NCBI GenBank assembly: GCA_024711295.1
Contig: JANJTB010000004.1
Span: 48,489-112,488 of the forward strand
From: a bacterium
GTDB lineage: Bacteria > Bacteroidota > Ignavibacteria > Kapaibacteriales > UBA2268
DNA: 64,000 bases
Direction: 5' to 3'
Shown here in pieces: positions 1 through 9,933 of the stretch. A program made the translations under genes and the position numbers. How positions within the stretch are numbered: position 1 is the stretch's first letter; every line of letters begins with the position of its first letter. The notes beneath the pieces were generated by a model. That model made no database searches and was not told where the DNA came from. It saw only the letters and a program-made list of their open reading frames with translations.

Positions 1-1254
1 TTCGTACTTCTCTTTGAGCAAATTTGCAATTTGCGCATGCAGAGCTGTATATTCTTCGAATTCTAAAGAGTTTTCAAAAAATGCATGATAAAATTGCTGA
101 GTAAATTTATAAACAGTCGTTTTGATACCATACCTGTTCATAGCTCCCATACTTTTGATGATTCCTGTTTTAGACTGAAGTTGCTTTAACTTTTTGATAC
201 AAGTCAAAATGTCGGTATTCATTAATTGTGAGATGATAACTGCCGTGAACTCTCTGCCTTCGGCGCTACAAATTGATAAGATATTTTTTTCTTCATCATT
301 TAGTATATCAAGATGTTGTGCGAATACAGATTGAACACTTGATGGAAGAAAGTCATTACCTTTGAAATTTGTCAATAATTGTCCGTCTGGACCAAATGGT
401 GAGAACTTCTCGAAATAACTCAAAAATTCTACAGCAACACCGGGTACACCGAGTGATTTTTCAAAAATCCAATCCTCGAATTCAACATTTTTTTTGTAAT
501 TATCAAAAAACATTCTTGCAAGCTCTGAAATTTGCTCATGAGTGAATGTTTCGAGCTCTATATGCTTTACATTATTTGATTGTGTGTGTTTGAATAAGAA
601 GGTACTTAAAGGAAGTGATTGTGATTCTGTTAAGCTCTTTTTGTAACATGCAATTATCAATAATGGAATATCATTAATTGATTCAGCCAAATAAGTCAGC
701 AATTCAATAGACTGGGAATCAGCCCAATGCATATCATCCATCAGAAGAACGATTGGTGTTTTTGAAGCAAATGACTGCAGTGTAGAGAAATAATCAAGAG
801 TAATACTGTTAGTTGTTTTACTCTTTTCAATATTCTTTTCTTTTTTGAATTCACGCCAGTCCTTACCTATTTCCTTCACGGCATAGAAAACAGAATCTAT
901 AAGTGGTATTGAAGCTAATACCGTGAGTCCGATATTCTTGGCAAAGCGCTTTTCTGGGCTTACTTCATCATCATTAAGCATACTCTCAATAGCTTTAGAA
1001 AAAGGGAATAGAGGCTGTAAATTCCCGAGATTAAACTTTCCAATCGGCGATTGAGCTTCACTGTAAACAGCCCTACGATTATTGCTTGAATTAAATTTCG
1101 TAAAATAGTAATTCAGAGCATAACTTTTGCCGAATCCTGATTCGCCGCTAACAAGTACTATACTACCTTTTGACTGACTAAGAAGCTTATTGGATTCTTC
1201 AATTACTGTATCAAGATGCTTACTTGTAATATAATTTTTAGATGCATTGGCCAT
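1..1254 (-). CDS. AAA_16/STAND-type ATPase, C-terminus cut by window edge
   Basis: The reading frame stays open from the ATG at 1254 to the left edge, giving 418 codons without a stop, so the C-terminus is missing. A Walker A motif GESGFGKS lies near residue 40 and a Walker B stretch LLMDDMHWAD near residue 170, the pattern of AAA_16 ATPase domains found at the front of large signalling ATPases, LuxR-type regulators and cyclase-associated proteins. What follows is helical with no membrane segment, consistent with a cytoplasmic protein. Its ATG overlaps the stop of the upstream LpxH-like gene (TAATG, one shared base), so the two are translationally coupled. The effector or sensor part that would define its job lies outside the window. 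The ATPase call is firm; the signalling role is inference. Confidence 0.8.
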   Translation of the reverse strand, partial: MANASKNYITSKHLDTVIEESNKLLSQSKGSIVLVSGESGFGKSYALNYYFTKFNSSNNRRAVYSEAQSPIGKFNLGNLQPLFPFSKAIESMLNDDEVSPEKRFAKNIGLTVLASIPLIDSVFYAVKEIGKDWREFKKEKNIEKSKTTNSITLDYFSTLQSFASKTPIVLLMDDMHWADSQSIELLTYLAESINDIPLLIIACYKKSLTESQSLPLSTFLFKHTQSNNVKHIELETFTHEQISELARMFFDNYKKNVEFEDWIFEKSLGVPGVAVEFLSYFEKFSPFGPDGQLLTNFKGNDFLPSSVQSVFAQHLDILNDEEKNILSICSAEGREFTAVIISQLMNTDILTCIKKLKQLQSKTGIIKSMGAMNRYGIKTTVYKFTQQFYHAFFENSLEFEEYTALHAQIANLLKEKYE

Positions 1255-1994
1255 TAATATGCTCCATTTTTCAAATACTCGTCAACGTAAATGTGATACA
1301 AATTATTATTATCATAACAGGCTATTGTGGGACTATTTATCCAATCACCGATGTTTAGATAAACTCCGTTATTATAAGTTTGTATACCAACTTTATGACG
1401 ATGCCCCATAATTACATAATCATAACCTTCGTCGATTTTCATTTTTGCAAAATCAAACATTGCATCCCCTTCTGCAAAATGCTTTTTATCAGTGTATTTT
1501 CTACTTTTCTTTGAGCTGCCTGATGCTATGCCTATTCCAAAATTGGGATGAAATTTTAAATAAAGCCATAGAGAAAATCTATTTCTCAATACTTTTTTTA
1601 AAGCTAAATATCCGATGTCCCTTTTGTCTTTGCCATCACCATGAGTAATATAAAATTTTCGGTTATTATGATCTCTGACTATGTCCTCGCAAAACACTTT
1701 GATTTTTATTTCATTTTCAAAAAATCCATTATGCCCAAAATCATGATTTCCCATTAGATACTCAATATCACAAATATTTGACTTAATATGTTGCAATTTT
1801 GCCAAAGTACGGTAAAAATATTTGGGTATAACTTGTTTGTAGTCAAACCAATAATCAAATATATCTCCAACCAGGTAAATCTTCTCTGCATCAAGAGAAA
1901 TTTTGTCCAGCAATAGAAGAAGTTTGTTTTCTCTAGTAATATCTTTATCTCGCTCAAATATTCCAAGATGAACATCGGAAATAAAATAAATCAT
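1254..1994 (-). CDS. lpxH: UDP-2,3-diacylglucosamine diphosphatase (LpxH-like metallophosphoesterase)
   Basis: This 246-residue calcineurin-like phosphoesterase carries the full two-metal set in order: SDVHLG at the N-terminus, GDIFDYWFDY near residue 45, GNHDFGHNGF near 83, ITHGDGKDKRD near 118 and GHRHK near 198. The combination GDIFDYWF plus THGD is typical of the LpxH family, which hydrolyses UDP-2,3-diacylglucosamine to lipid X in lipid A biosynthesis at the inner face of the cytoplasmic membrane. The length matches the family. No other lpx gene is adjacent; it is first in a two-gene unit with the truncated ATPase downstream. A related phosphoesterase with another substrate cannot be excluded, but the motif set favours LpxH. 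Confidence 0.82.
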   Translation of the reverse strand: MIYFISDVHLGIFERDKDITRENKLLLLLDKISLDAEKIYLVGDIFDYWFDYKQVIPKYFYRTLAKLQHIKSNICDIEYLMGNHDFGHNGFFENEIKIKVFCEDIVRDHNNRKFYITHGDGKDKRDIGYLALKKVLRNRFSLWLYLKFHPNFGIGIASGSSKKSRKYTDKKHFAEGDAMFDFAKMKIDEGYDYVIMGHRHKVGIQTYNNGVYLNIGDWINSPTIACYDNNNLYHIYVDEYLKNGAY

Positions 1995-2085
1995 TAAGCA
2001 AAACCGATAATTAAAAATATTATTTTTCTAAATTGAAAATTTTCCAATTTTAAATATATTCAAATTAAGTAAATATAAGTAAAAA

Positions 2086-2727
2086 ATGTTAAAATTTATT
2101 GATTTTCTTAAAAAAAGAACAAAGTCTGAATTGCCCGGATTGAATTCTCATCTCAAAATGGCTCCCAAGAGATTCCAGAGAAGTTTTAGGAATCTGGCAC
2201 CATCAGATAATGCAAAAGAAAGCGCAGTGTTGATATTGCTTTGTGAAGTTGATAATATGATTCATGTTGTTTTGACTTTGAGAAGCGAAACACTTAACAA
2301 ACATGGTGGACAAATTAGTTTCCCAGGTGGAAGAATTGAAGTAGACGAAAGCCCCGTTGATGCAGCATTAAGAGAGACAAACGAAGAAATTGGAATAGAT
2401 GTTAATGATATTGAGATAATTTGTAAAATCAGCGACTTGTACGTTCCACCGTCAAATAGCCTGATTCATCCATTTGTGGGCAAGCTAAAATGTATGCCGA
2501 AATTCGATATTAATGCAGATGAGGTTGAAGAGTGCTTTGTATTTCCGATCGATTATTTTGTTGATGAATCAAATTTAAGGGCGAAGAGCGAAATCTTAGA
2601 GGGGTATGAAGTAGAACTTCCTTATTGGGATGTTAAGAGCAAAAATGTGCTTTGGGGCGCTACCTCAATGATTTTAGCTGAACTCCTTGATTTATATAGA
2701 GAATATTTAAATGAGTCAGGAAATTAA
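2086..2727 (+). CDS. Nudix hydrolase, CoA pyrophosphatase-like
   Basis: A 213-residue protein with a complete Nudix box: the GGR at its start, then spacing to the RETNEEIG core that binds the catalytic metal. Just before it, [19 protein letters not shown] matches the extra signature of the NudL/YeaB CoA diphosphatase subfamily, which cleaves CoA to 3',5'-ADP and phosphopantetheine. The protein is soluble and cytoplasmic. It is transcribed divergently from lpxH across a 91-bp gap and converges on ruvB with a 4-bp overlap of the two coding ends. The ATG at 2086 has no clear Shine-Dalgarno but is the only good start ahead of the conserved region. The CoA substrate is inferred from the subfamily signature. 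Confidence 0.82.
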   Translation: MLKFIDFLKKRTKSELPGLNSHLKMAPKRFQRSFRNLAPSDNAKESAVLILLCEVDNMIHVVLTLRSETLNKHGGQISFPGGRIEVDESPVDAALRETNEEIGIDVNDIEIICKISDLYVPPSNSLIHPFVGKLKCMPKFDINADEVEECFVFPIDYFVDESNLRAKSEILEGYEVELPYWDVKSKNVLWGATSMILAELLDLYREYLNESGN

Positions 2728-3740
2728 AATAGAGCATCAGCTTTGTTCCGGGAGATGTTGAAATGCCGGTACGAATTTTCTGTGGCAATTCGTCCTCGAG
2801 CTGTTCTTTGAATAAATCCCTGCTGCAACAAGAAAGGTTCGTAAACTTCTTCGATTGTACCGGAATCTTCTCCCATAGATGCTGCTATTGTAGATAATCC
2901 TACGGGCCCTCCATCGAATTTTTCAATAATTGTAAGCAGAATCCTTTTATCCATATCATCGAGACCAAACTCATCTACTTCTAATGATTCTAGTGCATAA
3001 TTCGCTATTTCACGGTCAATTATACCATTGCCCTTAACTTGCGCAAAATCTCTTGTTCGCCTGAGTAGTCTGTTTGCAATCCTTGGTGTACCACGCGAAC
3101 GAGAAGCAATAATATAAGCTGCATCTTCTTCAATGCTTACATTTAGTATTCCTGCTGAACGTAAAACTACAAGTAACAAGTCTTCCGAATTATAATAATC
3201 TAATCTAGAAATCACCCCAAATCGGCTAAGTAAAGGTGCTGTTATCAATCCAGCCCTTGTAGTTGCTCCCACAAGAGTAAATTTTGGTATAGTGATCTGT
3301 ATCGAACGGGCGGAGGGACCGGAATCTATCATTATATCGAGAGTAAAATCCTCCATTGCTGAATAAAGGTACTCTTCGACTACGTTGTTTAGTCTGTGAA
3401 TTTCATCAATAAATAATACATCACCTTCCTGTAGATTAGTAAGTAAACCGGCTAAATCTCCGGGCTTTTCGAGTACAGGACCTGAAGTGATTTTCAAGTT
3501 GGCTCCCATTTCTCTTGAAATTATGTGGCTTAGAGTGGTTTTGCCCAAACCCGGCGGACCAGTAAGAAGTACATGGTCTAATGGTTCACCTCTTTTTACT
3601 GCTGCTTGTATAAATATTTTCAAATTATCAACAATTTTTCTTTGACCGACAAATTCTTCGAAAACCAATGGTCTGAGCGAAATTTCCAATTCATCGGATT
3701 TATTAACAGTTGATTCAGTTATTTCAGATTTTCTTGACAT
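2724..3740 (-). CDS. ruvB: Holliday junction branch migration helicase RuvB
   Basis: RuvB is the AAA+ motor that drives branch migration of Holliday junctions with RuvA. The 338 residues match the family length. Visible are the [12 protein letters not shown]-terminal motif, Walker A GPPGLGKT near residue 63, Walker B FIDEIHR near 114, the GATTRAG sensor-1 region, the arginine finger region LLSRFG and the C-terminal winged-helix domain with [16 protein letters not shown]. No ruvA or ruvC is next to it. Its 3' end overlaps the convergent Nudix gene by 4 bp, so the two transcripts must read into each other or end inside coding sequence, as no hairpin is seen between them. Confidence 0.97.
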   Translation of the reverse strand: MSRKSEITESTVNKSDELEISLRPLVFEEFVGQRKIVDNLKIFIQAAVKRGEPLDHVLLTGPPGLGKTTLSHIISREMGANLKITSGPVLEKPGDLAGLLTNLQEGDVLFIDEIHRLNNVVEEYLYSAMEDFTLDIMIDSGPSARSIQITIPKFTLVGATTRAGLITAPLLSRFGVISRLDYYNSEDLLLVVLRSAGILNVSIEEDAAYIIASRSRGTPRIANRLLRRTRDFAQVKGNGIIDREIANYALESLEVDEFGLDDMDKRILLTIIEKFDGGPVGLSTIAASMGEDSGTIEEVYEPFLLQQGFIQRTARGRIATENSYRHFNISRNKADALF

Positions 3741-4009
3741 TAAATCTTTATTATGTGTGAAAATTTACACAATGTACAATTAATGACACAAAGTACATGA
3801 AGTAAATATAAAAACATGTTTATTATTGTTGCATAGTTGTAAAAATAGTAAATTTATTTTTTATTAGTGATATTTAATTACTATATTTAAATTTGATAAA
3901 GTATAGGTTTGTTAATTTAATTCACTTAAAAGGAAAAAATTCAACAAGTTGGTACAATTTAAATATTTTTTTGAACAAAAATATTGATTTGGTAAGTTAA
4001 ACGCAATAA

Positions 4010-4041
4010 TTTATCAACAATATTGTTATTTTGTTGGTAAA
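4010..4041. repeat. Imperfect inverted repeat, possible operator
   Basis: Two 11-bp arms, TTTATCAACAA at 4010-4020 and TTGTTGGTAAA at 4031-4041, are reverse complements except for one position and are separated by 10 bp. The 21-bp centre-to-centre spacing is about two helical turns, which suits a dimeric regulator. It lies about 210 bp before the start of the giant T9SS gene. The left arm contains TTATCAACA, one base away from a DnaA box, but it is isolated. Confidence 0.35.
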
Positions 4042-4238
4042 ATTTATTAATTTTGTAAGATTAGAATGATACTATTTTGGAATAATTTTTGATTACTCCT
4101 TTTAGATAGTTCTAAGTGTTTGTTTTAATTGAAATTGTATCAATTGCAATTTTACAAAATGAAAACTCCGGAACCAATTTTATTTGCTTTCGGATTATGA
4201 AAAAGAAATTTATATTAAATAATTAGTTTTATTAAATT

Positions 4239-4243
4239 GGAGG
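4239..4243 (+). promoter_or_regulatory. Strong Shine-Dalgarno deciding a GTG start
   Basis: GGAGG at 4239-4243 lies 6 nt before GTG at 4250. It supports the GTG start, which is followed directly by a signal peptide. Strong sites like this are rare in this window. Confidence 0.7.
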
Positions 4244-4249
4244 TTTGTA

Positions 4250-7200
4250 GTGAGAACAAACAGATTACTAAAGAGTTTACTTATTCTGGGAGTAGTTCTG
4301 CTATCGTTTACAGGCATGTATGCTCAATCGATTGTCAGTTCTATCATCAGAGAAGATGCTGAATTCTGGACACCGTTGGTAAATCCTACTGCATCGCAAT
4401 CCGGAAATGACTTCCGTCTTGCAATTCCCATGCAGTTCTCGTTTACTTATGACAATCAGAATGTATCAAATATTTATGCTTACGAAAATGGATTTATATC
4501 TATCAACAGTGATAGAAATCCTGCTGCTGAGTTTATACCCGGATTCCCTAATACTACCAATATTATTTCTTGGTACAGAAGAGACTTATTTACTACGGGT
4601 AGTCTCTCGTATAAATTCGAAGGTACAGCACCATTCCGCGTACTTACAGTTCAGCACTTAGGTGCCAGACTATTAAATGACTTTAGCGGGAATACTTTCG
4701 ATGCACAGATAAAGTTCTATGAAACTACTAATGAAATAAAGATTATTTACAATACTGTAAATGGTTTTGGTTTCTCAGAGCTTGATGGTTATTTATATTT
4801 CATAGGTTCGTCAACTACAAGCTATATTAATATTAAGCCAAATGCTCCTACTGTAGCATCTACTTTCTATTATGGAAATACAAATCCAAATGCTCAACCT
4901 ACTCTAACTGAAAATGTTAAAAAGTATTTCTATAGAGGACGTTCATTTACTCTTACATCAACTCCTAAGTTATCAGGCTTAAATCCACCAAATAATGCTG
5001 TTTTGTCATCAGGCCAGGTTTATTCCGGTGACAATCGCCCATTCGTAAGAGTAAGCCGCGCTCCGGGTAATAAAGATATCGTTATTAGATACACAATAAC
5101 CGGACCGCTAAATACTTCACAAAGCAGTGTAATCTATACTGCAATTGATGCTCCTGACTTAGGTGCAACTGATAGAGTAAATCCTTCTCCACAACCTCAG
5201 GGAACAGGTATCAGAGTATTGATGCCTCATGCTAAAGGTGTGGCAGGAAGATTGGCTGATGGCGCTCTCGATCTTACTAATGCTTTAAGTGGTGAGTATA
5301 GAGTAGATGCTTATTTAGAATATTTGGACGGTACTCCGTATTCTCATTATGCTACTTCTAGATTTACTGTTGCATTCCCTGCTGACCTTGCAATTCTTGA
5401 TATCCAGGAGCCAATTTATAATCCCGGTTCTATTTATCAATTCTCTGGACCTGGTGTGCCAATTAAGTTTTTGGTAAAAAATCAAGGTGCAGATCAGGTT
5501 ACTCATGTTATTGCCAAGGCAAAAGTTTATAAAGAAAACGGTACTTTCGAAGGTGAATTAAACAGAGAATTTGATTTGACTGATTCACCTATGTTATTTA
5601 ATGAAACAAGAGAATTAACTTTCCCTGATCTATTCAAAACTTCTTCTGTTGGTATTTTTTATGTTGAAGTTGAAGTAAGCTTGAGAAATCTATTAGCTGA
5701 TAAATTAGTCATTAATAACAAGTTCCCGAGAGAAGGAGACCCCAAGAAGTTTTTTGAAGTTGCATATCAAGTAGAAGCGCAAGCTTTGGGATTATCTTCT
5801 GCAGGTCCTTATTACAACAATCGGCCTGTGAGATTATCAGCTAGATTCAGAAACAATGGTGTTTCGGACATCTCTAATACATTTGCTAGAATGCAAATCT
5901 TCTATCAGGGTAATCTAGTTTATAATGAAATGCAAGCGTTGAAAGACCTACCTGCAGGTTTGGTTCGTGAAGTAGATTTAGTATGGACTATTCCTTTCAT
6001 TCCAAGGGGTACAAGTGGTTACCAGGTTACTATCGAAGTTTTTGCTGATAATGATGAAGTACCAGCAAATAATAAAGTAACAACTAACCTTAATGTATCA
6101 CCAGGTATGAGTGGTACTTATTCTATTTCGAAAGTTGCCGGTGCCTTTACCACAATCGGTGATGCAGTAACTGCATTATACGAAAGAGGGGTAGAAGCTC
6201 CTGTAACATTCTTACTCAAAGATGAAATTTACGTTGAAGGTAGCCCTACATTAGGTTCTCCTGCTTTGGATTTCAGTTCATCAATTATCGGACTTGACAA
6301 TCCAAACAATACAGTAACATTTACTATAGATCCACAGTTTGCAACAAGAAATACAGTTCAGATTTATCTTTACAGTATGACTGGTATTGGTGTTCATTTC
6401 GGACAGTCAAGCTTCCCTTCAAATAATAAAGCTCCTGTTTTGAATGTTACATCCGATTTAGTCAAAAATTATGCAAATGCTCCTAAGAACATCATATTTG
6501 ATGGTGGTCCTAAAAAATCACTTAAATTTACTATCGGTACATCTAACCCGTTCCGTGCCGTATTTTATTTAGGCAATGGTGCATCAAACATTCAAATCAA
6601 AAACTTGCTTATTGAAGATGGTATTTTGCAGGCAGTTTCTAATAACTGCAGATTACCTCTTGTAACTTTCAATGCAACATTGAATAGATTTGAATATGAC
6701 AACGACAACAACTTTGAAGGAACTTATTCAGCAGGTGTGGTTGTACGCAATCGTCCTCCTGTTAATCCTAACTTAGGTGTAAATAACTTTAATCTAGATA
6801 CTTTAGTTAATGCCAATAACATCATCTCTGGCAATGAAATTCAAAAATTTAACTATGGTATCGTTACTTTGGGTATTGGTCAGTTATTAAAATTTGGTCC
6901 TCAAATTTATACTAAATATTATAACACTAATAACCATTACAACGACAACTTGCTTTACAACTTAGCAAACTCAGGTATTTTCCTTGGTTACGAAAAGAAT
7001 TCTGAAGTATTCAGAAACAGAATTTATAATATCCAAGGTGGTTGCGGATTCTATATCGCTGGTATTGCAGCCGGTGGTGAAGCAAGAGGAAGTAAGTTCG
7101 CTTACAATAACATTGGACTGAAAATATCATCTAACGAAATTTCAAATGTTAAAGGTAATGCTGATTTGTTTGGTATCAGTATCGAACAAGGAAGAAACGA

Positions 7201-9856
7201 TTACTTCAATCTTGAAGATGCTTTCTCATTCCCTGACGAGCCGGAAGGTATGAAAATCATTAACAACATTATCTGGGGATTCGAAAATACTAATCCTGCT
7301 AATAATGTTACAGCAATTATGCTTGCTACAGAAAGATTGAACAAAGTGTATGACTATGCAAACATGCTGTTCCCTCCTAAGTTTACAAATTATTTCTCAA
7401 GAAATGATCTTGTAACCAATAATACTATTATTTTAGGAGATGATGGTGCTAATAATACTGGTGCAGTAATTGGTATTTCATTATTCAATACTATGGGTGC
7501 AAGAGTTTATAACAACGCAATTGACATCAAAGACCCTCAAATCAGTGTAAACAGTCCTGTGGTTACTTCAGTGATGTATTATGGTTTACATCCAAACAAA
7601 GGTGCTTTGGAATCAAACAGAAATGCTTATTACCTTGAAATACCTAACTCATCAATTTTCAGATTTATCGAAACTGACTCACAAGGTAGAATTCTTGAAT
7701 TTGGTCATAAAACTGAATTTGCTACTTTAAGACAATGGCAGAACTGGACCGGTCAGGACTGGAATTCTGTTTATGGTGACTTCTATCAGGATCATGCATT
7801 CTTTGGTTTCCCTCCATTTACACTCAGAATCAAGAATAGCCCATATCCTTTAGGATCTATCCTAAATAACCGTGGTGCTAAATTAGAAGATAATGATGTT
7901 GATATTGACGGTAAAATGCGTGGGGAAGCAGGTGAGAAATTTGATATTGGTGCAATTGAATTCAGAGGTAGAACCAATGGACGTGATGGCGAAGCTGTAG
8001 CTTTCTTAACTCCTGGAGCTTACAAAGCAACTCCGCCTTTGGCATTTAGTGAATCAGAATACATTATGACAACTGCTCCTGTAGCTGTAAAAACTATCGT
8101 TCGCAACAATGGACAGCTTCCGATAGCTAACCAAAGTGCAACTCTTAGAATTTATCGTCAGCAACCAAATGGCTCATTTGTTCAGGAAGGTGCTTCAATC
8201 GTTGTGCCAATGGATGATATCTTCTACAGCGAGGATTACACTGTTGACTTTATGACTGCTGATGGTATCAACAGCCCTCCAAATAACTATGAATTCTTCC
8301 CAAGAACTTATGGTGAATTGAGAAATCAGGGTTATGTTATACCTGATCAATTCAAAACTATGGAAGCAAATGTTACTCCTTTATACAGATTGGAAGTATC
8401 ATTACCTGCTGATGAAAAGAATGCAAATAATACAATTACTAAAGACATCAGATTCTACATTCGTAAGAGTCCTGTAAGATTACTTGTATCAGCTGAAAAT
8501 ATCAAAACTTCTGCTATCGAAAGTACAGATGCTCTTGATATTATCGCCGGAAACCTAAACTTAGACAGTTTGAAAGCATCATTCTACAGATTGGGTTGGT
8601 ATATTAATCTTGATTTGGAGGATCCACGTATCGACATCGACATTTTCGACAGACGTAAATGGGAGCCAAGATCTATTAATTATCCTATGTACCGTTCTCT
8701 TCTTTGGGTTGATGGTCATGATGTAGATGCATTAAACAATCCTAAGAGACTTACAAGATATGATAGAGATCAAATCACTAATTTCTTAGAGTCAGGTACC
8801 TTTGCAAACAAGAAAAACTTATTCGTATCGAGTCAGGAAATTGTTCGTAATGAATCAGTTAACTTTGCTGACTGGATAAAGGATAATTTATCGGCGAAAC
8901 TTGGAACTCCTAACAACCCTATGGGTGTTGATGGTAACTATAATGGTAATTTCTTAACAGGTGTAATCATTGGACGTGATAATGAATTTATGGTACGTTC
9001 TACTGATTTCTTCGGTGATGATGTTCCACGTGTTGGTTTAAATTTCATTGACAACCCAGGTAAAGGTATTACAAGAATCGGCATGCTATACAAATCACAT
9101 ATCAATGATATTCCTGATGGCTACAAAGTTCCAGATGCTCAAAGAATTGGTGTACTTGCTACTACATACACTAGATACAATACAATTCTTGCAGGTGTTG
9201 ACTGGAGACATTTAGCTAATCTTGACAATTTCTTACGTGCTAATATGGACTTCTTAGAGTATAACGAGGGTAATATAGTCCCTGTTGAATTACTTAACTT
9301 TGACGCTAAGCAAGTTGGTAGCAGAGTTGATATCAACTGGACAACTGCTAGTGAAATCAATACATCTAAGTTCGTTGTAGAAAGAAGCTTGAACAATGAA
9401 ACCGGAAAGAATTTTGTTGCAATTGAAGAATTACCTGCAGCCGGTAATAGTAATATTACTAATTACTATGGTCCTGTAGTTGACAACAAGGTTCAGTTTG
9501 GTAACTCATACATCTATCGTCTCAAAATGATCGATAGAAATGGTGATTTCGAATACAGCGATGAGAAAATTGTTACTCTAAGCGGAATTAATGGTAATGT
9601 CAATCTTGAAGATGCTATGCCAAATCCAGCAAACGACATAACAGTTGTTGAGTTTACTTTAGACACTGATATGGATGTAAATGTTGCTATATTCGACATT
9701 AATGGTAAGAATATTCATAACATAACTAAAGGTAAATTAAACAAAGGTACACACAGATTTAATGTAAATCTTAATACTATACCTTCAGGCTCATATTCTG
9801 TTATTCTTAATTCCGGTGAAATTATTCAATCTACAAAATTAAATGTAGTAAAATAA
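4250..9856 (+). CDS. Giant T9SS-sorted multidomain surface protein with beta-helix
   Basis: An 1868-residue secreted protein. Residues 1-26 are a signal peptide ending MYAQS. Residues 25-235 resemble the nidogen/laminin-like start domain of T9SS cargo. Two CARDB-like beta-sandwich modules follow (about 377-500 and 503-614), then a long Asn-rich right-handed beta-helix (about 634-1218), a third CARDB-like module (1237-1407) and a region resembling a glutamine-amidotransferase fold without its catalytic cysteine (1407-1677). Next is the typical PVELLNFDAK...INWTTASEIN beta domain. The last 85 residues are a type A sorting domain with NPAND and the ending GSYSVILNSGE. It is probably attached to the cell surface; adhesion or binding is likely, the ligand unknown. 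It is monocistronic, with its own strong ribosome binding site and terminator. Confidence 0.88.
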   Translation: MRTNRLLKSLLILGVVLLSFTGMYAQSIVSSIIREDAEFWTPLVNPTASQSGNDFRLAIPMQFSFTYDNQNVSNIYAYENGFISINSDRNPAAEFIPGFPNTTNIISWYRRDLFTTGSLSYKFEGTAPFRVLTVQHLGARLLNDFSGNTFDAQIKFYETTNEIKIIYNTVNGFGFSELDGYLYFIGSSTTSYINIKPNAPTVASTFYYGNTNPNAQPTLTENVKKYFYRGRSFTLTSTPKLSGLNPPNNAVLSSGQVYSGDNRPFVRVSRAPGNKDIVIRYTITGPLNTSQSSVIYTAIDAPDLGATDRVNPSPQPQGTGIRVLMPHAKGVAGRLADGALDLTNALSGEYRVDAYLEYLDGTPYSHYATSRFTVAFPADLAILDIQEPIYNPGSIYQFSGPGVPIKFLVKNQGADQVTHVIAKAKVYKENGTFEGELNREFDLTDSPMLFNETRELTFPDLFKTSSVGIFYVEVEVSLRNLLADKLVINNKFPREGDPKKFFEVAYQVEAQALGLSSAGPYYNNRPVRLSARFRNNGVSDISNTFARMQIFYQGNLVYNEMQALKDLPAGLVREVDLVWTIPFIPRGTSGYQVTIEVFADNDEVPANNKVTTNLNVSPGMSGTYSISKVAGAFTTIGDAVTALYERGVEAPVTFLLKDEIYVEGSPTLGSPALDFSSSIIGLDNPNNTVTFTIDPQFATRNTVQIYLYSMTGIGVHFGQSSFPSNNKAPVLNVTSDLVKNYANAPKNIIFDGGPKKSLKFTIGTSNPFRAVFYLGNGASNIQIKNLLIEDGILQAVSNNCRLPLVTFNATLNRFEYDNDNNFEGTYSAGVVVRNRPPVNPNLGVNNFNLDTLVNANNIISGNEIQKFNYGIVTLGIGQLLKFGPQIYTKYYNTNNHYNDNLLYNLANSGIFLGYEKNSEVFRNRIYNIQGGCGFYIAGIAAGGEARGSKFAYNNIGLKISSNEISNVKGNADLFGISIEQGRNDYFNLEDAFSFPDEPEGMKIINNIIWGFENTNPANNVTAIMLATERLNKVYDYANMLFPPKFTNYFSRNDLVTNNTIILGDDGANNTGAVIGISLFNTMGARVYNNAIDIKDPQISVNSPVVTSVMYYGLHPNKGALESNRNAYYLEIPNSSIFRFIETDSQGRILEFGHKTEFATLRQWQNWTGQDWNSVYGDFYQDHAFFGFPPFTLRIKNSPYPLGSILNNRGAKLEDNDVDIDGKMRGEAGEKFDIGAIEFRGRTNGRDGEAVAFLTPGAYKATPPLAFSESEYIMTTAPVAVKTIVRNNGQLPIANQSATLRIYRQQPNGSFVQEGASIVVPMDDIFYSEDYTVDFMTADGINSPPNNYEFFPRTYGELRNQGYVIPDQFKTMEANVTPLYRLEVSLPADEKNANNTITKDIRFYIRKSPVRLLVSAENIKTSAIESTDALDIIAGNLNLDSLKASFYRLGWYINLDLEDPRIDIDIFDRRKWEPRSINYPMYRSLLWVDGHDVDALNNPKRLTRYDRDQITNFLESGTFANKKNLFVSSQEIVRNESVNFADWIKDNLSAKLGTPNNPMGVDGNYNGNFLTGVIIGRDNEFMVRSTDFFGDDVPRVGLNFIDNPGKGITRIGMLYKSHINDIPDGYKVPDAQRIGVLATTYTRYNTILAGVDWRHLANLDNFLRANMDFLEYNEGNIVPVELLNFDAKQVGSRVDINWTTASEINTSKFVVERSLNNETGKNFVAIEELPAAGNSNITNYYGPVVDNKVQFGNSYIYRLKMIDRNGDFEYSDEKIVTLSGINGNVNLEDAMPNPANDITVVEFTLDTDMDVNVAIFDINGKNIHNITKGKLNKGTHRFNVNLNTIPSGSYSVILNSGEIIQSTKLNVVK

Positions 9857-9875
9857 TTTCGGATTTAATTACTCT

Positions 9876-9913
9876 AAAGGGTTGCTCATTTATTTGGGCA
9901 ACCCTTTTTTTTT
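9876..9913 (+). terminator. Rho-independent terminator after the giant T9SS gene
   Basis: GGGTTGC at 9879-9885 pairs with GCAACCC at 9898-9904 and is followed by nine T residues at 9905-9913. It separates the giant gene from the amidotransferase gene that starts 20 bp later. Confidence 0.9.
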
Positions 9914-9933
9914 AATAAGGTAAAAAGCATCTG

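Larger units (their letters stand above)
3741..4249. other. 509-bp AT-rich intergenic region between ruvB and a giant T9SS gene
   Basis: Both flanking genes read outward, so this region must hold two promoters. It is strongly AT-rich with no credible reading frame. A TAGGTTTG at 3904-3911 fits the Bacteroidota -7 consensus TAnnTTTG on the plus strand, but no TTTG is found at the expected -33 distance. An imperfect inverted repeat lies at 4010-4041. Apart from the ribosome binding site at the right end nothing else is recognised. The plus-strand leader could be over 300 nt long if the 3904 element is used. Confidence 0.6.

Noticed and set aside
4011..4019. TTATCAACA, one base from a DnaA box, and a second copy at 33257-33265
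   Set aside because: Single isolated copies in AT-rich gaps, no cluster, no dnaA/dnaN/gidA/parA nearby; not an origin.
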